Shown: positions 8,874-16,567 of the stretch, piece by piece
Layout: every line of letters starts with the position of its first letter
Position numbering within the stretch: the stretch's first letter is position 1
Assembly (NCBI GenBank): GCA_903844385.1
Contig: CAIMTJ010000088.1
Location: 1-46,763, forward strand
Reading direction: 5' to 3'
Length of the DNA: 46,763 nucleotides
DNA from: an uncultured Burkholderiales bacterium
GTDB lineage: Bacteria > Pseudomonadota > Gammaproteobacteria > Burkholderiales > Burkholderiaceae_C
Made by a program: the position numbers and the translations under genes
Notes under the pieces: generated by a model
Databases searched by the model: none
What the model was told of the DNA's origin: nothing
Seen by the model: only the letters and a program-made list of their open reading frames with translations

Positions 8874-9707
8874 TTGAGTCTTTCCAAGTCCAATCCTGCT
8901 GCATTGAGCGCTTTGCGCTCGATGCGCAAAGCGCCCGCAGCGCGCTCAACCCCTGCTTCTAAAAGTGTCATCGCCTTGCCCGATGTGAACACCTCCGAGT
9001 TTCAAGGGGTAAGGTATTTGCATTTGGGCAGCGAATGGGTTCAAGGCTCCATGATCATCAAAGAGCCTTACCAAATTCATCTGGAGTATGTGCAGCGCAT
9101 GATGGGGTGGTTGTTGTTTTTCTCCAGCGACTCCTTGCCTGAGAGATCGACCATGCAGCTCGGTTTGGGCTCGGGTGCGATCACCAAGTTTTGCGCCAAA
9201 GTGCTTCAGCTCAAAACCACCGCCATTGAATTGAACCCCCAGGTGGTGGCCGCTTGCCGTTTGTGGTTCAAGCTGCCTGACGACAGCGATCAACTTCAGG
9301 TGGTTTTGGCTGACGCCCAGGACGTGGTGGCGCACGCGTATTGGCGAGGACAGATCGATGCGCTGCAAGTCGATTTGTATGATGCCGAGGCAGCCGCTCC
9401 CGTGCTCGACAGTGCCGAGTTTTATCAAGGTTGCAAGAGCTTGCTCACGCAAGACGGCGTGATGAGCGTCAATTTGTTTGGTAAAAACAGTCAATTTGAC
9501 CAAAGTGTTGCGGCCATTCGCAGCGGCTTTGGTGAGGGACAGTTTTGGGCTTTTCGACCCACCAAAGAGGGCAATACCGTGGTGATTGCGCAGCGCGGCG
9601 GTGTGGCTTTGAGCCGCGAGGTGCTCGCTGAACGTGCCCAGTTCATCCAGGAGAAATACGACTTGCCAGCTGACAAATGGCTCAAGGTCTTGAAGCCTCT
9701 CAACTAA
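8874..9707 (+). CDS. spermidine-synthase-like SAM-dependent methyltransferase fold protein
   Basis: This 277-residue protein has the Rossmann core of the spermidine synthase superfamily. It shows the glycine-rich SAM-site motif LGLGSGAITKF, an acidic strand end AIELNPQVV, and ADAQDVV. I do not see the Asp pair typical of true polyamine-forming enzymes; the equivalent region reads QVDLYDAEA. Polyamine synthesis is therefore doubtful. The start is uncertain. A TTG at 8874 has a well-placed AAGGA at 8860-8864, while the first ATG in frame is at 8922 after a basic, Ala/Ser-rich leader. It follows tatD by 45 bases. The two palindromes upstream of tctB begin just after its stop. Confidence 0.8.
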   Translation: MSLSKSNPAALSALRSMRKAPAARSTPASKSVIALPDVNTSEFQGVRYLHLGSEWVQGSMIIKEPYQIHLEYVQRMMGWLLFFSSDSLPERSTMQLGLGSGAITKFCAKVLQLKTTAIELNPQVVAACRLWFKLPDDSDQLQVVLADAQDVVAHAYWRGQIDALQVDLYDAEAAAPVLDSAEFYQGCKSLLTQDGVMSVNLFGKNSQFDQSVAAIRSGFGEGQFWAFRPTKEGNTVVIAQRGGVALSREVLAERAQFIQEKYDLPADKWLKVLKPLN

Positions 9708-9727
9708 GGGTAAACACTAGGTTTCTG

Positions 9728-9742
9728 ATTATGTAACATAAT
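9728..9742. promoter_or_regulatory. 15-bp palindrome upstream of the tctB-tctA operon, candidate operator
   Basis: ATTATGT and ACATAAT are perfect inverted arms around one central base. The site lies 20 bases after the spermidine-synthase-like gene and about 100 bases before the tctB start. Perfect short palindromes with minimal spacers are typical binding sites for homodimeric helix-turn-helix regulators such as GntR-type proteins. No regulator gene lies beside it, so the cognate factor is unknown. Confidence 0.55.
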
Positions 9743-9790
9743 TAGTCTGTTTCTCATTCCCAAACACGGGAAATCCATTAGGCCAATTTT

Positions 9791-9804
9791 TGAACCTTGG
9801 TTCA
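9791..9804. promoter_or_regulatory. 14-bp palindrome upstream of tctB, second candidate operator
   Basis: TGAACC and GGTTCA are perfect inverted arms around TT. It lies 39 bases before the tctB GTG start and about 50 bases after the first palindrome. The two motifs share no sequence, so they would bind different proteins, or one may act in RNA. I see no convincing -35/-10 pair to place them relative to a transcription start. Confidence 0.45.
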
Positions 9805-9842
9805 CAATTCGCCCTTTCATTGCTTTCTTAGGAGTAAAAGAC

Positions 9843-10331
9843 GTGAATATCAAGAGTCAGAAAGACTTTTTCTCAGGACTGATGTTCCTGATCATTGGTG
9901 GGGCATTTGCATTTGGTGCAACTTCCTACACGATTGGAACCAGCGCGCGCATGGGGCCTGGGTATTTTCCCATGTTGTTGGGTGTGATCATGGCCATCTT
10001 GGGCGGGATCGTGCTCTTTTACTCATTGATTGTGGAGACACCTGACGGTGACCCCGTGACTAAATTTGCGTGGCAACCAATTCTCTACATCTTGGGCGCC
10101 AATGTCGCTTTTGGTATTTTGCTCGTTGGACTGCCAGCCATTGGCCTGCGTTCTTCAGGAATGTTTGCTGCCATCTACGTGTTGACCATTTTGGCCAGCA
10201 AAGCCGGCAATGAATTCAAAATCAAAGAAGTGTTGATTTTGGGAACGATTTTGTCGTTCATCAGCTATTTGGCGTTCATCGTCTTGCTCAAATTGCAAAT
10301 GCCAATTTGGCCAGAATACTTCACAGGTTAA
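9843..10331 (+). CDS. tctB: tripartite tricarboxylate transporter small membrane subunit TctB
   Basis: TctB is the small membrane subunit of a tripartite tricarboxylate transporter (TTT), a secondary uptake system that uses a periplasmic receptor. The 162-residue product has four predicted helices, the first around FSGLMFLIIGGAFAFGATSY and the last near LSFISYLAFIVLLKL, with the family-typical MGPGYFPMLLG following helix one. The start is a GTG at 9843 supported by a good AGGAG nine to twelve bases upstream. tctA begins 12 bases after the stop, so the two are co-transcribed. Unlike the common receptor-first order, the receptor gene here comes after tctA. Confidence 0.93.
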   Translation: MNIKSQKDFFSGLMFLIIGGAFAFGATSYTIGTSARMGPGYFPMLLGVIMAILGGIVLFYSLIVETPDGDPVTKFAWQPILYILGANVAFGILLVGLPAIGLRSSGMFAAIYVLTILASKAGNEFKIKEVLILGTILSFISYLAFIVLLKLQMPIWPEYFTG

Positions 10332-10343
10332 GGAGCCCAACAC

Positions 10344-11855
10344 ATGGATTTATTTTCTAACCTTGCACTGGGTTTTGGTGCGGCGGTCACCCCCTGGAAC
10401 TTGATCTACGCCTTCATTGGTTGTTTGCTCGGGACCTTGATTGGCGTTTTGCCGGGCATTGGACCTGTGGCAACCATTGCGATGCTGCTGCCAGCCACCT
10501 ATGCTTTACCTCCACTTTCTGCGCTGATCATGTTGGCGGGAATTTATTACGGCGCTCAATATGGCGGCTCAACCACTGCTATTTTGGTGAACTTGCCAGG
10601 TGAGGCCTCCTCGGTGGTGACCACCATTGACGGCTATCAAATGGCGCGTAAAGGGCGTGCCGGTCCTGCCCTGGCAGCCGCTGGTTTGGGCTCCTTCTTT
10701 GCGGGCTGTGTGGGTACCTTGATTTTGGCCGCCTTTGCGCCTCCCTTGACCGAACTTGCATTTAAATTCGGTCCTGCGGAATATTTCTCGCTCATGATTT
10801 TGGGCTTGATTGGTGCTGTGGTGTTGGCTTCTGGCTCCTTGATCAAGGCCATTGCCATGATCATCTTGGGCTTGCTCATGGGCTTGATTGGCACGGACGT
10901 GAACTCCGGTGTTGCACGGTTTAGTTTTGATGTCCCTGAACTCACTGACGGCGTGGGCTTTGTGGTGATTGCCATGGGTATTTTTGGCTATGGCGAGATC
11001 ATCAGCAATTTATCCTTGCCCGATGAAGATCGTGAAGTGTTCACTTCGGGTGTGACCGGTCTCTTTCCGACCAAAGAAGACTTCAGGAACATGATTCCCG
11101 CTGTGCTTCGCGGTACAGCTTTGGGCTCCATCTTGGGTGTGCTTCCAGGCGGCGGTGCATTGCTTGCGGCCTTTGCTGCGTACACGGTTGAGAAAAAGAC
11201 CAAGTTGCGTCCTGGTGAAGTGCCCTTTGGACAGGGCAACATCCGTGGTGTGGCCGCTCCCGAATCCGCCAATAACGCGGGTGCACAAACTTCCTTCATT
11301 CCCTTGCTCACCTTGGGTATTCCACCCAACGCTGTGATGGCCTTGATGGTGGGTGCGATGACGATTCACAACATCCAGCCTGGTCCCCAAGTGATGACCA
11401 GCAACCCCGAACTCTTTTGGGGATTGATTGCATCCATGTGGATTGGTAACTTGATGTTGATCATCTTGAATTTGCCCTTGATTGGGATGTGGATCAAGTT
11501 GCTCACCGTGCCTTACCGCTTTTTATTCCCCGCGATTGTGCTGTTTTGTGCCATCGGGGTTTATTCCACCAATAACAATTCGTTTGATATTTGGATGGTG
11601 GCAGCGTTTGGTTTCATTGGCTACTTGTTCATCAAGCTCGGCTGCGAACCCCAACCCTTGCTCTTGGGCTTTATCTTGGGGCCAATGATGGAGGAGAACT
11701 TGCGCCGTGCTTTGCTGCTCTCGCGTGGCGACTGGACTGTTTTTGTGACACGTCCTTTGTCGGGCAGCTTGCTCTTTGTGGCGCTCATCTTGCTGGGTAT
11801 TGTGCTCTTGCCAAGCATCAAGGCCAAACGAGAAGAAGCATTCGTCGAAGAGTAA
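10344..11855 (+). CDS. tctA: tripartite tricarboxylate transporter large membrane subunit TctA
   Basis: TctA is the substrate-translocating subunit of the TTT system. The 503-residue length is normal, and the protein is hydrophobic throughout, with about twelve helices. Family landmarks are GVLPGIGPVATIAMLLP near residue 35, the YYGAQYGGSTTAILVNLPGE segment near 70, and a second inverted-repeat half with GVLPGGGALLAAF near residue 265, followed by APESANNAGAQTSFIPLLTLG. The substrate cannot be read from sequence; the family carries citrate, other carboxylates and some aromatic acids. The start ATG at 10344 follows an AGGAG. An intrinsic terminator lies between this gene and the receptor gene downstream. 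Confidence 0.96.
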   Translation: MDLFSNLALGFGAAVTPWNLIYAFIGCLLGTLIGVLPGIGPVATIAMLLPATYALPPLSALIMLAGIYYGAQYGGSTTAILVNLPGEASSVVTTIDGYQMARKGRAGPALAAAGLGSFFAGCVGTLILAAFAPPLTELAFKFGPAEYFSLMILGLIGAVVLASGSLIKAIAMIILGLLMGLIGTDVNSGVARFSFDVPELTDGVGFVVIAMGIFGYGEIISNLSLPDEDREVFTSGVTGLFPTKEDFRNMIPAVLRGTALGSILGVLPGGGALLAAFAAYTVEKKTKLRPGEVPFGQGNIRGVAAPESANNAGAQTSFIPLLTLGIPPNAVMALMVGAMTIHNIQPGPQVMTSNPELFWGLIASMWIGNLMLIILNLPLIGMWIKLLTVPYRFLFPAIVLFCAIGVYSTNNNSFDIWMVAAFGFIGYLFIKLGCEPQPLLLGFILGPMMEENLRRALLLSRGDWTVFVTRPLSGSLLFVALILLGIVLLPSIKAKREEAFVEE

Positions 11856-11897
11856 CAACCAGCGTTTGATTCTCCAATTTCGGAGTTATCTCAATCG

Positions 11898-11931
11898 ACC
11901 CACTCTGACAACCCAGGGTGGGTTTTTTTTT
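11898..11931 (+). terminator. intrinsic terminator or attenuator between tctA and the Bug receptor gene
   Basis: ACCCAC (11898-11903) pairs with GTGGGT (11918-11923), and a run of nine T follows (11923-11931). A competing smaller hairpin, AACCC (11910-11914) with GGGTT (11920-11924), shares the same 3' arm. The ribosome binding site of the receptor gene starts directly after the T run. Readthrough versus termination here could therefore set the amount of receptor relative to membrane subunits, or the receptor has its own promoter. Confidence 0.75.
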
Positions 11932-11944
11932 GAAAGGACTGATG

Positions 11945-12922
11945 ATGAAATCTTCACACTGGTATGGCGCTTTGCTTTGCGCTGTCTTGGGTTTGAGTGG
12001 TTCAGCAGCATTCGCCCAAGCCGCCTATCCGAGCAAAGTCATCTCCTTTATCGTGCCCTATGGCGCAGGCGGTGGTGCCGACTCGCGAAGTCGACAAATG
12101 GCCCAAGGCATGAGTGCGATCTTGAAGCAGCCCATCATTGTCGACAACAAAGCCGGGGCGGGTGGCAATATTGGGACGGATTTCATTGCCAAAGCGACCC
12201 CGGATGGCTACACCATCGGCATGGGTAACTTTGCACCCTTGTCGGTCAACAAGACGCTCTTTGGAAATTTGAAATACGATCCTGAGTCCGACCTCACCCC
12301 CATCATGCTCATTGAAAAAGGGCCGCTGATTTTGGTGGTCAACCCAGTATCGAGTTTTAAAAGTGTGAACGACATTGTGGCCGCTGCCAAAGCCAAGCCT
12401 GGTGTCCTCACCTTCTCGTCTGGCGGAATCGGTGGCTCACACCAATTGTCGGCCGAGCTTTTCAAGCAAAGTGCTGACATCGACATGATTCACGTGCCCT
12501 ATAAAAGCGGTTCAGCAGGCCTCATGGACTTGATGTCCAACAATGTGAACATGATGTTTGATCAAATGTACTCGGCCATGCCCAGCGTCAAGGCCGGCAA
12601 GCTGCGCCCCATTGCGATCACAAGTGATAAGCGCTCGCCTTTGTTGCCAGATTTGCCCACCTTTGGTGAAGTGGGTTACCCCAAAGTCAGAGTGCAAAAC
12701 TGGCAAGGTTTGGTGGCCCCCAAAGGCACGCCCAAGGCCATCATCGACAAGCTCAATGCCGCAGCCAATGAGGTGCTCAAAGATCCACAATTGCGCGGTC
12801 TCATGCTCGAGCAAGGCAATGAAATTGGGGGTGGTACGCCTGAAGAGTTTGCCGCACTCATCAAAGCCGAATCGGCCAAATGGAGTGTTGTGGTCAAAAC
12901 CGCCAACATCAAGCCTGAGTGA
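11945..12922 (+). CDS. Bug-family tripartite tricarboxylate receptor (TctC-like)
   Basis: This 325-residue periplasmic receptor probably serves the adjacent TctAB pair. A Sec signal peptide covers roughly residues 1-23, with a likely cleavage after AFA. The mature protein shows the Bug-fold signatures PYGAGGGADSRSRQMA, the VDNKAGAGGNIGTDF loop and ATPDGYTIGMGN. The receptor binds the solute and delivers it to the membrane subunits. Two ATGs are adjacent; I prefer 11945, which lies six bases after AGGA, over 11942, which lies three. It is separated from tctA by an intrinsic terminator and is followed, 111 bases on, by a gamma-glutamyltransferase gene. A gamma-glutamyl or related carboxylate ligand is possible, but this is inference from context only. 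Confidence 0.92.
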   Translation: MKSSHWYGALLCAVLGLSGSAAFAQAAYPSKVISFIVPYGAGGGADSRSRQMAQGMSAILKQPIIVDNKAGAGGNIGTDFIAKATPDGYTIGMGNFAPLSVNKTLFGNLKYDPESDLTPIMLIEKGPLILVVNPVSSFKSVNDIVAAAKAKPGVLTFSSGGIGGSHQLSAELFKQSADIDMIHVPYKSGSAGLMDLMSNNVNMMFDQMYSAMPSVKAGKLRPIAITSDKRSPLLPDLPTFGEVGYPKVRVQNWQGLVAPKGTPKAIIDKLNAAANEVLKDPQLRGLMLEQGNEIGGGTPEEFAALIKAESAKWSVVVKTANIKPE

Positions 12923-13033
12923 GTTGAGCGCTGTGCAGGACTTGGCACCGCTTGGGTGCGAGTTTGGCACCTTCAGCCTTGAGGTCGGGGTCTGTTTTGT
13001 TATGCTTGGGGGTCCAAACTTCAACTGCAAGCC

Positions 13034-14656
13034 ATGAACTTCAATTACCAAAATCCCTACACCAGCACCCGTTTGCCCATTTTTGCGAGAAACGTGGTGA
13101 GCACCTCTCACCCTTTGGCGGCTCAGGCGGGGCTCAGAATGTTGTGGCAAGGCGGCAATGCGGTTGATGCGGCCATTGCGGCAGCGGCCACCATGACCAT
13201 TGTCGAGCCGGTGAGCAATGGACTGGGCTCAGACGCCTTTTGTCTGCTGTGGGACGGTCAAGCCTTGCATGGCTTGAACGCGTCGGGCACCGCACCGCAA
13301 GCGTGGACGCCTGAGTATTTTCATCAAAAATACGGTGCTGGTGAGAAAAATCCACCCAAACGAGGCATGGATGCCGTCACGGTGCCAGGCGCGGTGGCAT
13401 CGTGGGTGGAGATGAGTCGGCGCTTTGGCCGGCTCGACTTTGAAGCCTTGCTCCAGCCCGCCATTGAAGTGGCCGAGCGTGGGTATTTACTGCCTGTTGT
13501 CGTGCAACAAAAGTGGGCGGCAGCCACACCAGAGCTTCACGCCATGCCGGGCTTTGCAGACAACTTTATGCCCTGGGGCCGGGCACCTGAGGTTGGCGAG
13601 TTGTTTAAATTTCCCGCCGCCGCCAAAGGCTTGAGGGCCATCGCCAAGAGCCACGGTGAGGCTTTCTATGGTGGTGAGATCGCCCAAGCCTTGGAGGCGT
13701 TCTCCAGGAACCATGGTGGCGCTTTGAAGGCCAGTGATTTCGCGGCTTACCGAGCCGAGTGGGTCAAGCCCATTTCGAAAAATTACCGCGGTTACACCTT
13801 GCATGAAATTCCCCCCAACGGTCAAGGGGTGGCGGCGTTGATGGCCTTGGGGATTTTGAGCCATTTCGATATGGCGAGCTTTCCCGTCGATGGGGTGGCC
13901 TCACAACACTTGCAAATCGAAGCCATGAAACTGGCCTTTGCCGATGTCTATCGCTATGTGGCCCAACCCGACGCCATGCAAATCACAGTCGAGGACATGC
14001 TCGATGATGCTTATTTGGCCCAACGGGCGAATTTGATCCAACTGGATCGGGCGCAGAATTTCCAAGCTGGCAATCCAGTCAAAGGGGGCACGATTTACCT
14101 CACCACGGCTGATGAAGACGGCATGATGGTGAGCTTTATCCAAAGCAATTACCTCGGATTTGGCTCGGGTTGTGTTGAACCCCAATTTGGTATCAGCCTA
14201 CAAAACAGAGGCCACGCTTTTGATTTGCAAACCAATGCCCATAACCGAGCCAACTTGGTGGCGCCTGGCAAGCGCCCCTTTCACACCATCATTCCTGCTT
14301 TCTTGAGCAAAGACGGCCAGCCCGTGATGAGCTATGGCGTGATGGGGGCCAATATGCAGCCCCAAGGCCACATGCAGACTTTGGTTCGAATGCTTGACTA
14401 CGGTCAAAGCCCACAAGCCGCCTGTGATGCGCCGCGATGGCGCTACAACGAAGGCATGGAGATCAATGTGGAGAGTCAAATCAATGCCCAAACATTGTCG
14501 CAACTGCGCGAATTGGGCCATCAAGTGGGCGTGATCAACGACAACTACCAAGACTTTGGGGCCGGTCAATTCATTTGGCGACTGGGTGACCCCAAGGTCG
14601 AGGGCTATGTGGCAGCAAGCGACGCGCGCAGAGACGGATTGGCAGCAGGGTTTTGA
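13034..14656 (+). CDS. gamma-glutamyltransferase family protein
   Basis: This 540-residue Ntn-hydrolase family protein resembles gamma-glutamyltranspeptidases, which cleave or transfer the gamma-glutamyl group of glutathione and related amides after self-processing into two subunits. The N-terminal region carries STSHPLAAQAGLRMLWQGGNAVDAA-type family sequence. The likely processing and nucleophile threonine sits in GGTIYLTTAD near residue 354, and a C-terminal GYVAASDARRDG closes the protein. I see no signal peptide, so it is probably cytoplasmic, like the YwrD-type relatives and unlike periplasmic Ggt. It follows the Bug receptor gene and overlaps the next EamA gene by four bases. This suggests that an imported compound is processed inside the cell. 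Confidence 0.88.
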   Translation: MNFNYQNPYTSTRLPIFARNVVSTSHPLAAQAGLRMLWQGGNAVDAAIAAAATMTIVEPVSNGLGSDAFCLLWDGQALHGLNASGTAPQAWTPEYFHQKYGAGEKNPPKRGMDAVTVPGAVASWVEMSRRFGRLDFEALLQPAIEVAERGYLLPVVVQQKWAAATPELHAMPGFADNFMPWGRAPEVGELFKFPAAAKGLRAIAKSHGEAFYGGEIAQALEAFSRNHGGALKASDFAAYRAEWVKPISKNYRGYTLHEIPPNGQGVAALMALGILSHFDMASFPVDGVASQHLQIEAMKLAFADVYRYVAQPDAMQITVEDMLDDAYLAQRANLIQLDRAQNFQAGNPVKGGTIYLTTADEDGMMVSFIQSNYLGFGSGCVEPQFGISLQNRGHAFDLQTNAHNRANLVAPGKRPFHTIIPAFLSKDGQPVMSYGVMGANMQPQGHMQTLVRMLDYGQSPQAACDAPRWRYNEGMEINVESQINAQTLSQLRELGHQVGVINDNYQDFGAGQFIWRLGDPKVEGYVAASDARRDGLAAGF

Positions 14657-15684
14657 GTGGCCTTTCAACGCCCGTTCCAGGCCTGAGCCTGGGTGCCCAA
14701 AGGCAGCGCTTGCCATTGGCCGGCTTGGTTTTTGCCTTGATGGGGGCCGTGGCCTTCAGTGGTAAAGCCATCGTGATCAAACTGACCTATCGCTATGGGG
14801 TGGATGCGATGACCCTCATCATGCTGAGGATGCTCTTTGCATTGCCTTTTTTCCTGATCATGGCCGCATGGGCAGAGTTTCAGGCTCGCCGGATTCCCTC
14901 GACAGGAGTAGGCGCTTTGGTGTCACCTCAGACCTCACAGTCCCTGACTTTTGAAGATCGTCCCAAGCGACAATTTCGTGTGACCTTGAGCGCCAAGGAT
15001 ATGCGCGAGATTGCCTTTTTGGGCTTCATGGGGTACTACTTTTCGAGTTTTTTGGATATCATTGGCCTTCAATACGTGAGCGCGAGTTTGGAGCGTTTGA
15101 TTTTGTACCTGAACCCGACCTTGGTGCTGATCTTGGGTTGGGTGTTTTTAAAGCGTCGCGTCAGTCTCAAGCGTGGTGTGGCCATGGGGGTGAGCTACTT
15201 GGGCTTGCTGGTGGCTTTTGGCGCTGAGCTTGCCGTTTCTTCGAGCCACGTTTGGCTCGGTTCGGGTTTGGTGTTCATGAGTGCTCTCACCTATGCGGGC
15301 TACATGATGCTCAGCGAGCGACTGCTCGAGCGCATTCAGTCATTGAGGTTGGTGGCTTGGGCTAGCTCCATGGCGTGCGCGTGCTGCATCCTTCAATTCA
15401 CGCTCTTTCGCTCTTGGCAAGCGTTGTCCTTGCCCGTTGAAGTCTTGCAGTTGGCTTTGATCAACGCCATTGTTTGCACCGTTTTGCCCATCTTTTTTGT
15501 CATGAAAGGCATTGAGCTCATGGGGGGTGCGATCACGGCACAAGTCGGTATGATTGGTCCCGTGTCCACCTTGCTCATGAGCTTTTGGATTTTGGGGGAG
15601 CCCTTGAATGCATGGATTGGTTTGGGAACGCTGCTGGTGTTGGTTGGCGTATTTTTAGTGTCTCGCTTAGGAGTTGAACAATGA
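14653..15684 (+). CDS. EamA/DMT-family transporter
   Basis: This second drug/metabolite transporter-type permease of the window has 343 residues and about ten hydrophobic helices in two EamA repeats. The first half includes FALMGAVAFSGKAIVIKLTYRYGVDAMT. The second ends with the family-typical GPVSTLLMSFWILGEPL stretch. A longer hydrophilic loop with Pro, Ser and Gln lies between helices two and three (about residues 78-115). The start is probably the TTG at 14653, which overlaps the GGT stop as TTGA; the next ATG, at 14740, would remove part of helix one. The SDR gene overlaps its stop by four bases. Export of an amino-acid product of the GGT step is plausible but unproven. Confidence 0.85.
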   Translation: MSGLSTPVPGLSLGAQRQRLPLAGLVFALMGAVAFSGKAIVIKLTYRYGVDAMTLIMLRMLFALPFFLIMAAWAEFQARRIPSTGVGALVSPQTSQSLTFEDRPKRQFRVTLSAKDMREIAFLGFMGYYFSSFLDIIGLQYVSASLERLILYLNPTLVLILGWVFLKRRVSLKRGVAMGVSYLGLLVAFGAELAVSSSHVWLGSGLVFMSALTYAGYMMLSERLLERIQSLRLVAWASSMACACCILQFTLFRSWQALSLPVEVLQLALINAIVCTVLPIFFVMKGIELMGGAITAQVGMIGPVSTLLMSFWILGEPLNAWIGLGTLLVLVGVFLVSRLGVEQ

Positions 15685-16481
15685 ATTTTGGATTAACGAA
15701 CAAATGGGCCTTGGTGTGCGGTGCATCCAGAGGCTTGGGCCTGGGGTGCGCCAAGGCCTTGGTGCAAGAGGGGGTGCATGTGGTGATTGTCGCCAGACGC
15801 GCTGAGCCACTGGCCCAGGCTGTGGTCGAGCTCAAAGCCTTGAACCCCAATGTCACGGTCTTGAGTGTGGCGGCTGACATCACCAGCGTGGAGGGCCGTG
15901 AGCAAGTCTGGTCTGTGCCAGGTGGACCGCATCAAGCCTTTGATATCGTCGTGACCAATGCAGGTGGGCCACCTCCTGGAGACTTCAGGCAATGGGGTCG
16001 AGACGAATGGATCAAGGCCGTTGACGCCAATATGCTCACACCCATTGAGCTCATCAAGGCGACGGTGGATGCCATGGCCGAGCGCGGGTTTGGACGCATT
16101 GTCAACATCACCTCTGGCGCTGTGAAAGCGCCCATCGACAATTTGGGACTCTCCAACGGCGCGCGCAGTGGCTTGACAGGTTTTGTGGCGGGTTTGGCGC
16201 GTTCGGGTCAATTGGCGGCCAAGAACGTCACCATCAATAACTTACTGCCCGGCGCATTTGACACCGATCGCATCCGCGAAACCCTCAAGGGTGCTGTGCA
16301 AAAAACGGGTCTGTCGATGCAAGAAGTGATGGACCAGCGCATCAAAACCATTCCCGCCAACCGTTTTGGCAACAGCGATGAGTTTGGTGCCACGTGCGCT
16401 TTTTTGTGCAGCACTCAAGCCAGTTACATCACCGGTCAAAATATTTTGATTGATGGGGGCGCCTACAAAGGTACGTATTGA
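15681..16481 (+). CDS. divergent short-chain dehydrogenase/reductase family protein
   Basis: This 266-residue protein has the Rossmann fold of SDRs. The nucleotide motif is GASRGLGLG at 14-22, NAG sits at 93-95, the Ser at 145 matches the catalytic serine, and the C-terminal half ends with GQNILIDGGAYKG. The canonical Tyr-x-x-x-Lys pair is absent. By spacing from Ser145, the Tyr position is Ser158 and the Lys position is Arg162, in LSNGARSGL. This fits the BKR-like SDR subgroup known to lack a full catalytic tetrad. It may be a reductase with altered chemistry or a non-catalytic protein. The start codon overlaps the EamA gene stop as ATGA, so the two are co-translated. Confidence 0.88.
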   Translation: MNFGLTNKWALVCGASRGLGLGCAKALVQEGVHVVIVARRAEPLAQAVVELKALNPNVTVLSVAADITSVEGREQVWSVPGGPHQAFDIVVTNAGGPPPGDFRQWGRDEWIKAVDANMLTPIELIKATVDAMAERGFGRIVNITSGAVKAPIDNLGLSNGARSGLTGFVAGLARSGQLAAKNVTINNLLPGAFDTDRIRETLKGAVQKTGLSMQEVMDQRIKTIPANRFGNSDEFGATCAFLCSTQASYITGQNILIDGGAYKGTY

Positions 16482-16567
16482 GTTTTGTTGTCTGGGCCTT
16501 GTGCAGCACGCTGTTGCCCAGCTAGTGAGTTGGAGTGCCATCATGAACTTTAAGAGGAGTATTTCAC

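Noticed and set aside
8864-8962. Short ORF of 32 codons starting at an ATG next to AAGG
   Set aside because: The purine-rich site abuts the ATG with no spacer and fits the in-frame TTG at 8874 of the methyltransferase-like gene better.
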